DNA of 44,808 nucleotides from Phaeoceros laevis (Eukaryota; Anthocerotophyta; Anthocerotopsida; Notothyladales). The number at the start of each line of letters is the position of its first letter. The first letter of the stretch is position 1. The stretch covers positions 1-44,808 of the forward strand of contig JBNGIQ010009382.1 in assembly GCA_049999765.1 (NCBI GenBank), in the 5' to 3' direction. Below are positions 1 through 9,810 of the stretch, one piece after another. A program made the position numbers and the translations under genes. Under the pieces are notes generated by a model. The model was not told the DNA's origin. It was given only the letters and a program-made list of their open reading frames with translations, and did not search any database.

Positions 1-33
1 GTCCGAGATGTCCATGGGCGTAGGGGCCGCCAT
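1..33 (-). CDS. Possible 5' end of a gene leaving the window
   Basis: On the minus strand an ATG at 33-31 lies in a good plant start context (G at -3, GCG as second codon) and opens eleven codons, MAAPTPMDISD, to the window edge. About 850 bp upstream on this strand is GC-rich and stop-poor, as plant 5' leaders and promoters often are. The product cannot be named from eleven residues. The open plus-strand frame over the same DNA (8-499) looks like a composition effect: it is rich in P, Q, S and A and resembles no domain. The start is plausible but unproven. Confidence 0.3.
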   Translation of the reverse strand, partial: MAAPTPMDISD

Positions 34-900
34 CGCTCCAACAGCTCGAAGGAGTGCGCACCAACCCTACCAACTCTACCGACGCGCCTGCCACAGTTTG
101 CTCAAGCTGCTCCCTACTGCCACCGCACAGTCTCAGTCTCTGGACCTCCAGATCCGTCCAAACTCCGACATCCTCGAGCGAGTTCTCGCTGCGCTTCAGC
201 AGCCAACAACTTCCACCACACCCTGCACCAACCGCACCGTGAACGAAGCGGGTCAGCAATTTGCAGGCAATGACATCCCCCACCCTCTCACGAGCACTGA
301 AGCATCAGAAGCAGGCCCCGAGCAAGAAGACATCGCAGTCTCTCCCACACACCTGCCCCCGCCGGCAAGCAAGCGCAAACCAGCACACAGAGCTGGTACG
401 GCTCCGCAACCGCTGCTCAGAATCGAACAACCAGCTCGGAAAGCGCCGAGACAAGACAAGAGCAAACAGCAGCAGCAGCGACAGCAGTCAGGCAACTGAA
501 CAGAGGCTCTCTCCGCCCTCACCAGAAGCGCAATACATCTCCTGCTCAGACCGGGGGAAATGGCCGTGCTACTTCCCGGCTGCAGCATCTCTACCTCCCA
601 CCTCCTCCTCCGCCGCCTAGGCTTGCGTGTGAATCTCAAGCTCCGGTGCCAAATTGGCAGGCCAACTCCAGCAAAAGCAGCAGCGGCGGTGCGGAAAGAG
701 CCCGTGTCACATGCTGCCACCAGCATCTGCTTCCCTCCCAGGGCACACGGGAGCCACCAGATTGCGACGCAAGTGACGAGGAGGAGGAGGCCGGGTTAGG
801 AGATAAACTTTGCAGCCCCAGCCCCGGGTTACACTCTCGTCTCGTCGGCCGCCGCTGCCACAAAGTTTGACTGGAATCCGGTCAAAGGAACATGTTTCAT
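34..900 (-). promoter_or_regulatory. GC-rich leader/promoter of the leftward gene
   Basis: No domain is visible in any frame. The stretch is GC-rich and holds a CAG/CTG-type trinucleotide tract near 466-490 and purine-rich patches. Long open frames exist on both strands over the same bases, which argues for composition rather than coding. It probably holds the 5' leader and core promoter of the gene starting at 33. Confidence 0.35.
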
Positions 901-1950
901 CAATATGAATTTGAAAAATGAGAGGTACATATTAACCACCGTCCAAGCGTTGGGTAAAAAAAACTAATCTCCACTCATCACTCGGGTCGTGAATCTTGTC
1001 TCGGTTGTCACTTTCACGCCCAACCACATGTCCATGCTTAACTAGGCTACCTTGTGCTGTCGGAAGGTGGTCCCAGAAACCTGGAAGTGGAACCCCGCTC
1101 TTCCTTGAAGCTACGGGGCTTCTTGTTCAGCTTCTCAACCGCCTACCCGGCCAACTTTGACTCAACCTTGACTCACCCTGACCGGTACCTGAGGTTAAGC
1201 CCGCACTTTGACCGCTAACAAATCGTACTTTGACCAACTAAAAAGAGGTTATGCGAGATCAGGCAAGAAGCATGGGATGGTAATCTCTCTCCCTCCCCTC
1301 CCGCGGTGGGGTCCGCTCCCGACGGATTTCTGCACATGTTCTGTACAAGAGCAGACACAAGGAAAGGAATTGTCGGAGCAACTGACGTGGATAAAGAACG
1401 GCCAAGCATGAGGGACCAAATGGAGTTTGTAAAAAGTGGGTTCTTACTTGCACAGGCCTTGCACGGAAGCAGGGATTTAATAGGCTTATTAGTTGCCGTG
1501 GCAGAAATAGACCGAGTGGTTCCAGGCTGCTACTGCAGTTGAGTGATGAGCCACGCCTCCACTGGCAGGCCAAAAGCACGTCTGCCTTTGTACAGCAACA
1601 AATGTGTCCATGCATAAAAGATAAACAACGTCATCGACTAGAGAATCTAAGCAAAAAATATATAGAATTCATCCCAATTATTTGCGTGAAAACTGTTTGT
1701 CACAAGAAGCCCGACACTAGGTGATCTCGCTCTATGTACATGCCGAAGCGACATGCGGTGACACCTGATAAGCGAAGTCGTTGATCCGACAAACCACCCT
1801 GACAGATGGGATTCCTGGCAGTCTTCACTCTGCAATACTGCCCACCAGCAGTTGGAGGAGGTGTGAAGGGGTGGGCTGCTGCACAACTGCAGCAAGAATG
1901 GGCAAAGCAGCAAATCTTCAACTGCGTTGCTTTATCCCCGCAGCATAGCT
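901..1950. other. Intergenic spacer and SDHB 3' flank
   Basis: No supported gene is seen here. The right part, from about 1700 to 1950, lies just after the SDHB stop codon on the minus strand and should hold its 3' UTR. Short ORFs in this stretch overlap one another on both strands and carry no recognisable motif. Confidence 0.5.
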
Positions 1951-3164
1951 TCATGACAGCGTTTTGGTGACTTGTAACTTTTTGATCTTGGAAATTTGAA
2001 GCCCCGGATTCAGTCCCTTTGGACAAGCCTGCGCACAGTTCAAAATAGTGTGACAGCGATAGAGTTTGAACTCATCATTGATGGCCTCCAACCGCTCTTT
2101 GGTGTAGTCATCCCTGCTGTCCGCAATCCACCTGACCAAATAAAAGGGACAAAAAAAGAGACGTTAGCAACCTCATGGACACTTAAAACACACCAAGTCC
2201 AGCATGATCTTTCACAGGAGGACGTGATGAAGACTAAACAATGTGAAGAAGATCATTGTTTTCGTGACAGGTGCAGTGAAATGCCTAAAACTCCCACCCC
2301 TCGTGCAAACCTAACCCACTTCCCAACTGCAAATTCTAAAGAGCTGGCCCTAGGCTAGCAGCATAAATCCAGATACCCTCAACCTTGCGAATGCCAGCTG
2401 CCGACTGTGGCAACAACGTAACCCAGCAACAAACAGGACACATAAGACAGTGCCTGGACTCACCTGTGGGCATGTAGAAGGGCAGCTGGACCAAGGTACT
2501 TGTCTGGATTCCACCAGTAGCTAGGGCATGAGGTGCTGCAACAGGCGCAAAGGATGCACTCGTACATTCCATCAAGCTTAGCCCGGTCCTTCTTACTCTG
2601 CAACACCTCTTTGCCATTGGCAGGTGCTTTTTTCGTCTTCAACCAGGGTTCCACGCTCTTATACTGAGCATAGAACTGTGTCATATCAGTGACCAGATCC
2701 TTGATCACATACATATGCGGCAGCGGTGTGATTGTCGTGTCCGTCTTCGAATCCTTATTCACCTTGGTGAGGCAAGCCAGCCCGTTGTGCCCCTCAATAT
2801 TCATGGCACAGGAGCCGCAGATGCCCTCCCGGCAGGACCGCCGGAAAGTTAAGCTGGGGTCGATCTCATTCTTGATTTTGATAAGAGCGTCGAGCACCAT
2901 AGGGCCGCACTCGTTGGTGTCGATGCTGTAGGTCTGCAAATAGGGCTTCGCCTTCTGGTCAGGGTCCCATCGGTAGATGGCGAAGTTCTTCAAGTTCGGC
3001 ACCTTCCCCGTGCTGCTGCTGGAAGATGAAGGGGGGGAAGGAGACGACTGAGCCCCAGTAGCCGACACCTCGGATGCCGGTACCGTCGATATAGAAGATC
3101 TCAGCAGCTCAGTCCGCACGGCCTGCCGGCCTAGCTTGGTTCCAACTCTCCTGACCGCCAACAT
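1951..3164 (-). CDS. SDHB: Succinate dehydrogenase iron-sulfur subunit (mitochondrial complex II)
   Basis: This subunit passes electrons from succinate/FAD to ubiquinone in the mitochondrial inner membrane. There are two exons, 3164-2464 and 2131-1951, joined by a 332-bp GT..AG intron in phase 2, giving 293 residues. Residues 1 to about 52 are Ser/Arg-rich and acid-poor, as in a presequence. The [2Fe-2S] cysteines are C111, C116, C119 and C131. The [4Fe-4S] and [3Fe-4S] cysteines are C203, C206, C209, C213, C260, C266 and C270, in CILCACCS and CHTILNC contexts. The start at 3164 was chosen because it begins the presequence and has A at -3; an in-frame upstream extension to 3305 lacks an ATG context and looks like leader. 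It is divergent from the ARF-GEF gene. Confidence 0.96.
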
Positions 3165-3734
3165 TGTGCCTGCTCGGACACGCCACACTTGCCAGCAATC
3201 AGTCCACAGAATACCGCAAGCCAACCGCACCGACCAACTTATAGGAAGTTCGCAGAGTGACGAGTTCGGGAGACGAATGAACCTACCGCCTGCTACACAA
3301 CGCAACGCAAGAAACCGAGGCCTTTCGATACAGCAACGGAGAAGGATTCCAGATCCTGCGGCCTGGCCGGTCAGCCGGTGGGACAGTTCATGTGGGAAGC
3401 GCCTGGAGGAGCGTGTTCAGAGTGTGGCGTATAAGGCCAAGCCACGTACCCTTTCTCCTTACGAGTAATTTGCTGAATTGCGAATAGTCTCTTTGAAAAC
3501 CCTAGATCTCACTGTTGGAGCTCACTGCGCCCACCTGCAACTCATGCGGGGAGGGGATGGCACTATTTCGATTTCGATGTGTCTGCTGCGTGCATCACGC
3601 AGACAGATCAGATCGGCTGGGATGTATGCATATTAATTCACTCCCCCCTCAATTTGTATCTCATGATTTTTGGAAGCAGCTGGAGGTGAACCGCTTTGAG
3701 GGTCGATGATCTGTTGAGGCCTTGGTGAAGCACA
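3165..3734. promoter_or_regulatory. Divergent promoter between SDHB and the BIG ARF-GEF
   Basis: These 570 bp separate two start codons that point away from each other, so both core promoters and both 5' leaders must lie here unless distant leader exons exist. An AT-rich patch around 3628-3642 (TATTAAT) could serve the rightward gene. The short ORFs here run antisense to leader sequence and have no domain. Confidence 0.55.
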
Positions 3735-6700
3735 ATGGCGGATGCAGGTGGTGCCTTCGTGACCCGAGCCTTTGAGCGGATGCTCAAGGATGCCACGGGT
3801 AGGAAGCAGAGCAATCTCCGGGATGCCCTCAAGGCATATTTGGAGAGGTCGCAGAGTTCGGAAGCCAGTGATCTGCAGCAGACCTCGACGGAAGGGGAGG
3901 CCGAGGTGAATCTGTCCGAGGATGTTCAGGAAGGGGAGCTGCCTGCTGTGGCCGTGCCCGAAGCTGCGCCGACGCCCGTGCCTGCGAAGTCAACCAGCAC
4001 AGGCCAAGCTGCTGCTGCCAGTTTGGCTGAAGCTGGTCACAATTTGGAAGAGTCTCAGGCAGATCTGGTCGTCCTTCCGCTGCGTCTAGCTATTGAGACG
4101 AAACAGGCGAAGTTGGTGGAGACAGCCCTGGACTGTCTGCACAAGCTCATAGCTTACGGGCATTTGGGAGGGGAGGCTGGGTTGGAGGGTGGAAAGAATG
4201 GTGTTATGGCCACTCAATTGTTCAATTTGGTATGCGGATGTGCTGATAACAATGCGCCCGATTCCGTAATTCTGCAAGTGATCAAGGTTCTACTTACTGC
4301 TGTGGCATCCAGCTCTTTCCTGGTGCATGGGGATTGCCTCTTAGCAGCAGTCAAAACGTGCTACAACATCGTTCTTAGCAGCAAGAACCCGGTGAACCAA
4401 GGCACTGCGAAGGCAACTTTGACACAGATGGTTAGTCTTGTATGTAAGAGGATGGAACTGGAGGCCCAGAACTCCGAGCAGTCACGTGTGTCGTCGGTGT
4501 CTGCCGAGGGAACCTCTGCTGTTAGCATTTCCGAAGGCAGAGCTGATACGACAGGGATTGGCACGGCGGCCACTTTAGAAATCGGGGAGGCTGAATCAGA
4601 AAATGGAAATGCTGCATCCTCAGCTGATGTGTCCCTGGAAGAGTTGCAACACCTTGCAGTAGATGCTGACATAAAGGGTCTCGAGGCTGCTCTCGGCAAA
4701 GCTGTTCTCTCGGAAGGTGAGATGAAGACAGGCGGAGGAGCTGAGCTAGCGCACTTGGCAGTAGACCAACGAGATGCGCAGTTGGTGTTTCGCACTGTCT
4801 GTAAAATGTCGATGAAAGATGGAAACGATGACCTGGTGAGTAGGACGAAGATCCTTTCGCTTGAGCTTCTTCAGGGGTTACTGGAGAACATCAGTAATGG
4901 TTCGGCTGCGAATCTTATTTTCCTGGATTCTGTGAAGGCGTATCTTTGTTATGCACTACTTCGAGCATGTGTGTCACCTAATCTGAGCATCTTTGAGCTC
5001 TCCTGTGGCATTTTCGGTGTCTTGTTGCAACGATTCAGGGAAAGTCTGAAGGCAGAAATTGGAATTTTTTATCCCATCATTATTTTGCGATCTCTGGAAA
5101 GTCCTGAAAGTCCCGTTCACAACCGCACGGTGGTTTTAAAGCTTCTTGAAAAGCTGTGCTTGAACTCTCAGCTGCTGGCAGATGTTTTCATAAACTACGA
5201 TTGTGATTTGGAGGCTACCAATCTTTTTGAGCGCATGGTCAATTCTCTGTCGAAGATTGCTCAAGGCACTTTGATCCCAGAACATGCTGGAGTCGTCACT
5301 CAGAATACTCCTTTGAAGTTTTCGTCCCTACAGTGCTTAGTGAATGTTTTGAAGTCGTTAGTCCAATGGACCGCCGAGCATCAAGAGTCGAGCACAAACT
5401 GGGAAGCAGCTGCCGTGGAGCCTACTACTGGAGGTACAGTTGCTGATGTCTCCAGAGGATGGGCTTCATTTGATGGCGAATCGGAAAACAGAGAGGATGC
5501 TCAATCTAATTTTGGCAAAGCTAAAGCACATAAGTCCACTCTGGAGGCTGCAGTAGCAGAGTTCAACAGGAAGCCAGAGAAAGGAGTCAATTATCTGGTG
5601 GAATACAAGCTGGCTGATAAGAATGCAAAAGCAGTTGCACAGTTCCTGAGATCGGCACCTGGTCTGAATAAGGCAATGATTGGGGATTATCTGGGCCAGC
5701 ATGAGGATTTTCCATTATCTGTTATGTACGCTTATGTGGATGATTTCAACTTTGGTGGCTTGAAGTTCGATCAAGCTATTAGGGAGTTTTTGAAGGGGTT
5801 TCGTTTACCTGGTGAAGCTCAGAAGATTGATCGGATAATGGAAAAGTTTGCTGAACGGTTTTGCCGTGATAATCCCAGCCTTTTCAAAAATGCTGACACT
5901 GCTTATGTGCTGGCTTATGCTGTCATTATGCTGAACACGGATGCGCATAACCCTCTTGTGTCATCAAAGATGACGAAAGCTGACTTTGTAAAAATAAATT
6001 CTGGGCAGCTTGGTGATCAAGAGGAACATGCACCCATTGAACTCCTGGAGGAAATTTATGATTCAATTGTTCGAGATGAGATAAAGATGAAAGACGATGG
6101 AGTTAGTTCCAGCAGGCAGGATCTTAGAAGGAGGGATGCTGAAGAGAAGAGCAGGTTGGTGAATATTCTCAATCTTGGGCAACCCAGGAGAAAGGCTGCC
6201 ACTGACACAAAGAAAGAAAGTGAGGAAATTGTTCGGCGGACCAGAGAACTGTTCAGAAAAGGAGGCGTGAAAAGAGGCGTTTTCCATGTTGCAAGGCAGC
6301 TGGAGCTTGCTCGGCCAATGCTGGAGGCTGTGGGTTGGCCCTTGCTTGCTGCATTTTCGGTTACTATGGAAGACAGTGATAACAAACCTAGAGTCCTGCT
6401 CTGTATGGAAGGTTTTCAGATGGGTGTGCATCTCACTAAGGTGCTTGGCATGGAAACAATGCGTTATGCCTTCCTAACTTCCCTGGTGAGATTTACCTTC
6501 ACACACTCTCCGAGAGAGATGCGGACAAAGAACGCTGAGGCTTTAAGAACTCTGCTTGGGATGGCAGAGAATGAGCCAGATGCATTGCAAGACACTTGGA
6601 ACGCTGTGTTGGAATGTGTGTCGAGGTTGGAGTTTATCACATCATCTTCGAGTGTTTCGATGACTCTCATGCAGGGTTCTAATCAGGTTTCGAGGGAGGC

Positions 6701-9113
6701 CCTGCTGCAGTCCTTAATAGAGCTCATGGGAAAACCAGCTGAACAGGTCTTTGTAAATAGTGTTAAGTTACCCAGTGATGCTATTGTGGAGTTTTTTACA
6801 GCCTTATGCTCGATCTCTGCAGAGGAGCTAAAACAGTCTCCTCCACGTGTTTTCAGTTTGCAGAAACTTGTGGAAATCAGCTATTATAACATGACTCGCA
6901 TTCGTATGGTGTGGGCAAGGATTTGGGTGGTGTTGTCTCGACACTTTGTTGCAGCTGGAAGTCACCCTGATGAAAAAATATCAATGTATGCTATCGATTC
7001 CTTGAGGCAGCTTGCTATCAAGTATCTGGAGAGGGCAGAGCTGGCAAACTTCAGTTTTCAAAATGATATATTGAAGCCTTTTGTGATCCTCATGAGGAAT
7101 ACCAGGAACCCAACCATTCGAGCACTCATTGTAGACTGCATTGTACAGATGATCAAGTCTAAAGTTGCAAGCATTAAATCAGGTTGGCGAAGTGTTTTCA
7201 TGGTTTTCACAACAGCTGCAAGTGATGACACTGAAGCTATTGCGGATGTAGCCTTCGAAAATGTTGAGCAAGTTGTCTTGGAGCATTTTGATCAAGTTGT
7301 GGGAGATTGTCTCATGGATTGTGTAAATTGCCTGATCGCATTTGCGAGCAATAAGGCCAGCTCTCGTACTAGCTTAAAGTCGATTGCACTTCTCAGAATA
7401 TGTGAAGATCGCCTTGCTGAGGGCCGTATTCCAGGTGGTGCATTGCGGATAGTGGAAGATACAGGGAAAGCAACAGATGTGGAGGTTGCTGAGTATTATT
7501 GGTTTCCAATGCTGGCAGGCTTGTCGGATCTCACATCGGATGCCCGTATTGAAGTGAGGAATTGTGCACTGGAAGTACTCTTCGATCTTCTCAAAGTCAG
7601 GGGTCACAAATTCTCAAGTGCTTTTTGGGAGAGTGTGTTTCACAGAGTCCTGTTCCCCATTTTTGATTATGTTAGACATGCAGGTAAGGATGGTGAAAAG
7701 CCACCCTCTGCAGATCAATGGCTTAGGGAGACCTGCATTCACTCTCTCCGGCTGCTATGCGACCTCTTCAGCACTTTCTACAAAGAAGTCTCGTACTTAC
7801 TGCCTGCCTTGTTGGGGTTGTTGATTGATTGTGCAACCAGGCCAGACCAAGCTCTAGCTTCCATTTCAGTTGGTGCTTTAGTGCACCTAGCTGAAGTTGG
7901 GGGGCATCAGTTCAGCAGCAAGGACTGGACGACTTTGTTGGATAGCATCCGGGATGCGTGCTACACTACCCAGCCTGTGGAACTACTGAATTCTGCTAAT
8001 GGGGCCAGTGTTGGGTCAAGTGCCTTGTCTGGGAAAAAGGTGGGCACATTGACTCCTCTTCACAGTTTCAGTGGAGACCTTACACCTGGAACGCAGTCTG
8101 ATTTGGGCACTTCTGATGTGGAGAGTTCTGAGAATTATGAGAATGGGCAAGTGTTTGCTGGCACGCCTAGGAGCAATGGAGATGTACCTGCGTCACAGAG
8201 TTTTGAAGTACGGGAGCCTGAGAGACTTAGTGTAACAGCAGAAGAGGGAACCAGTGGCCTTGCTGGTGGGCAGACCAGTCGAAGGTGGAGTGTGTTGGAC
8301 ACATTTTTCTTGAGAAATTTCAAGGGAAGAGGCCGTGCTGTCGAATCTGCAGGGTTCACAGCCTCAACCCAAGTGGTGGATGCAGGGGATCAGACTCCTG
8401 ATGAAGTTGATGAGGATCCATTGATCCCAGCCATCCGAACAAAATGTGTTGTCCAGCTGCTGCTCTTGGCTGTCATTGATAGCTTCCAAAAGAATCACTG
8501 GAGTCGGTTTGAGCGATCTCACAAGATACTGATAATGGATACTCTCCTTTCCCTGGTGGACTTTGCAGCGTCGTATAATGCTAGTGGCAATCTGCAAGCA
8601 CGTATGAAGCAGATATCAGGATCCAGGCCTCCCCCAAATTTGTTGCGGATGGAAGTTGAAGCAACTCGGATCTACTTGGCAGTTCTCAATCGGGCTGCTT
8701 CCGACGTACAGGAATACGAAGGCTTGGCGAATGGGACAAGAAAAATTGAGGTTGTAGAAATCGAGAATGACATGGAGGAGCCGAGTGAGGCATCAGGGGA
8801 TGCTGAGAAGTTGAGAGACGAAGCAGAGCAACGACTAGTAACCTTCTACAGGCACGTTTTGAAGGAGGCTGCAACACTGCAACCTAGTCCTGGAAATCCC
8901 GTGCAAGCTGACACCCGCAGATGCGTGGCCCTGCGGTCACCCGTCACTGTCCAGGTACTGACTGCAATGTCCCAGATGGATCAGGGTCTGTTCAAGAAGT
9001 ACCTCCCTGAGTTCTACCCATATTTTACTAGACTGATTTGTAACGAGCAGATACATGTCCGAAGGGCCTTAGGTGATTTATTCAAAGGTCAACTTGTAGC
9101 TCTTTTGCCTTGA
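3735..9113 (+). CDS. BIG-type Sec7 guanine-nucleotide exchange factor for ARF GTPases
   Basis: Large ARF-GEFs of this family load GTP on ARF1 at the trans-Golgi/early endosome and drive secretion and recycling. One uninterrupted exon encodes 1792 residues, close to Arabidopsis BIG1-4 (about 1.7-1.8 k). Visible order: N-terminal DCB region (about 1-240), a Ser/Glu-rich linker, HUS box around 485-500 (NYDCD context), Sec7 domain about 609-795, then C-terminal HDS repeats. The catalytic glutamate finger is E694 in FRLPGEAQK. The brefeldin-A determinants read Y728, A729, D736 and M746, so three match sensitive GEFs and Ala729 matches resistant ones. The ATG at 3735 has a good context (A at -3, G at +4). 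The absence of introns over 5.4 kb contrasts with several neighbours. Confidence 0.95.
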   Translation: MADAGGAFVTRAFERMLKDATGRKQSNLRDALKAYLERSQSSEASDLQQTSTEGEAEVNLSEDVQEGELPAVAVPEAAPTPVPAKSTSTGQAAAASLAEAGHNLEESQADLVVLPLRLAIETKQAKLVETALDCLHKLIAYGHLGGEAGLEGGKNGVMATQLFNLVCGCADNNAPDSVILQVIKVLLTAVASSSFLVHGDCLLAAVKTCYNIVLSSKNPVNQGTAKATLTQMVSLVCKRMELEAQNSEQSRVSSVSAEGTSAVSISEGRADTTGIGTAATLEIGEAESENGNAASSADVSLEELQHLAVDADIKGLEAALGKAVLSEGEMKTGGGAELAHLAVDQRDAQLVFRTVCKMSMKDGNDDLVSRTKILSLELLQGLLENISNGSAANLIFLDSVKAYLCYALLRACVSPNLSIFELSCGIFGVLLQRFRESLKAEIGIFYPIIILRSLESPESPVHNRTVVLKLLEKLCLNSQLLADVFINYDCDLEATNLFERMVNSLSKIAQGTLIPEHAGVVTQNTPLKFSSLQCLVNVLKSLVQWTAEHQESSTNWEAAAVEPTTGGTVADVSRGWASFDGESENREDAQSNFGKAKAHKSTLEAAVAEFNRKPEKGVNYLVEYKLADKNAKAVAQFLRSAPGLNKAMIGDYLGQHEDFPLSVMYAYVDDFNFGGLKFDQAIREFLKGFRLPGEAQKIDRIMEKFAERFCRDNPSLFKNADTAYVLAYAVIMLNTDAHNPLVSSKMTKADFVKINSGQLGDQEEHAPIELLEEIYDSIVRDEIKMKDDGVSSSRQDLRRRDAEEKSRLVNILNLGQPRRKAATDTKKESEEIVRRTRELFRKGGVKRGVFHVARQLELARPMLEAVGWPLLAAFSVTMEDSDNKPRVLLCMEGFQMGVHLTKVLGMETMRYAFLTSLVRFTFTHSPREMRTKNAEALRTLLGMAENEPDALQDTWNAVLECVSRLEFITSSSSVSMTLMQGSNQVSREALLQSLIELMGKPAEQVFVNSVKLPSDAIVEFFTALCSISAEELKQSPPRVFSLQKLVEISYYNMTRIRMVWARIWVVLSRHFVAAGSHPDEKISMYAIDSLRQLAIKYLERAELANFSFQNDILKPFVILMRNTRNPTIRALIVDCIVQMIKSKVASIKSGWRSVFMVFTTAASDDTEAIADVAFENVEQVVLEHFDQVVGDCLMDCVNCLIAFASNKASSRTSLKSIALLRICEDRLAEGRIPGGALRIVEDTGKATDVEVAEYYWFPMLAGLSDLTSDARIEVRNCALEVLFDLLKVRGHKFSSAFWESVFHRVLFPIFDYVRHAGKDGEKPPSADQWLRETCIHSLRLLCDLFSTFYKEVSYLLPALLGLLIDCATRPDQALASISVGALVHLAEVGGHQFSSKDWTTLLDSIRDACYTTQPVELLNSANGASVGSSALSGKKVGTLTPLHSFSGDLTPGTQSDLGTSDVESSENYENGQVFAGTPRSNGDVPASQSFEVREPERLSVTAEEGTSGLAGGQTSRRWSVLDTFFLRNFKGRGRAVESAGFTASTQVVDAGDQTPDEVDEDPLIPAIRTKCVVQLLLLAVIDSFQKNHWSRFERSHKILIMDTLLSLVDFAASYNASGNLQARMKQISGSRPPPNLLRMEVEATRIYLAVLNRAASDVQEYEGLANGTRKIEVVEIENDMEEPSEASGDAEKLRDEAEQRLVTFYRHVLKEAATLQPSPGNPVQADTRRCVALRSPVTVQVLTAMSQMDQGLFKKYLPEFYPYFTRLICNEQIHVRRALGDLFKGQLVALLP

Positions 9114-9810
9114 ATACTACCACCAGCTGAGGATAGGTCAGATGTTTAGGACTCCGCTCTCGTTTGACTCATTTTTGTGGGCGATTCCGTAACCTAGCAC
9201 GGAACGCCGAGGTGATTGATTGAGTTTGAACATTGAACTATGTATGACAGATACTCTACAGATGTCTTTAGACATCACACTGCGGATCCACTGAACTGAC
9301 TGAACGTGTGGGGAGGGGAAAGGGAGGTTGTCGACCGTGGGCTGTCTACAGTGTGGTTCACTCTACCGTTACGGGGTGCTGTGCTGAGCCATTTCACACT
9401 AGCCCCTATCAGATTGGCACATTCAAAGTACTTGTCTTTGTGTTGATCTAGTCAGATTCACTGAAATAGAGACCACACCTGCTTCAATTCTTGGCACGAT
9501 CCCTGGACGAAAGCGACGACTACAAGGCGATGTGTCAGATGCGATTGCTCTGTAGTCTGTACCGTAAGTAGCCTTGTGTGTACTTGGATTTGACAGGAAG
9601 TTCAATCTGGCTGCCGTTTGCAGTAAAGCGCTTGAGAAATTGAACAAGTCAGACCAAAAGCACGACGGAAGACAATTTGCCACAAGAGGGCCGTCTGGGA
9701 ATGCAAGTTCGGAGAAATCCGGGCCAGTTACACCTTCCATGGCGGCAGCGGCACAGAGGACACGACTTCTGCAGACCGGAACGCCAGAGGAAGCAGCTAG
9801 CTAGCTCTTG
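9114..9810. other. 3' UTR of the ARF-GEF and leader of the PPR gene
   Basis: No gene is supported here. The left part should hold the 3' UTR of the ARF-GEF, and the right part the promoter and leader of the PPR gene. A 75-codon ORF at 9574-9804 ends just before the PPR start and has no recognisable motif. Confidence 0.5.

Noticed and set aside
8-499. 163-codon plus-strand ORF at the window start
   Set aside because: Low complexity, P/Q/S/A-rich, no domain. The opposite strand over the same bases is also open, so GC-rich composition explains both.
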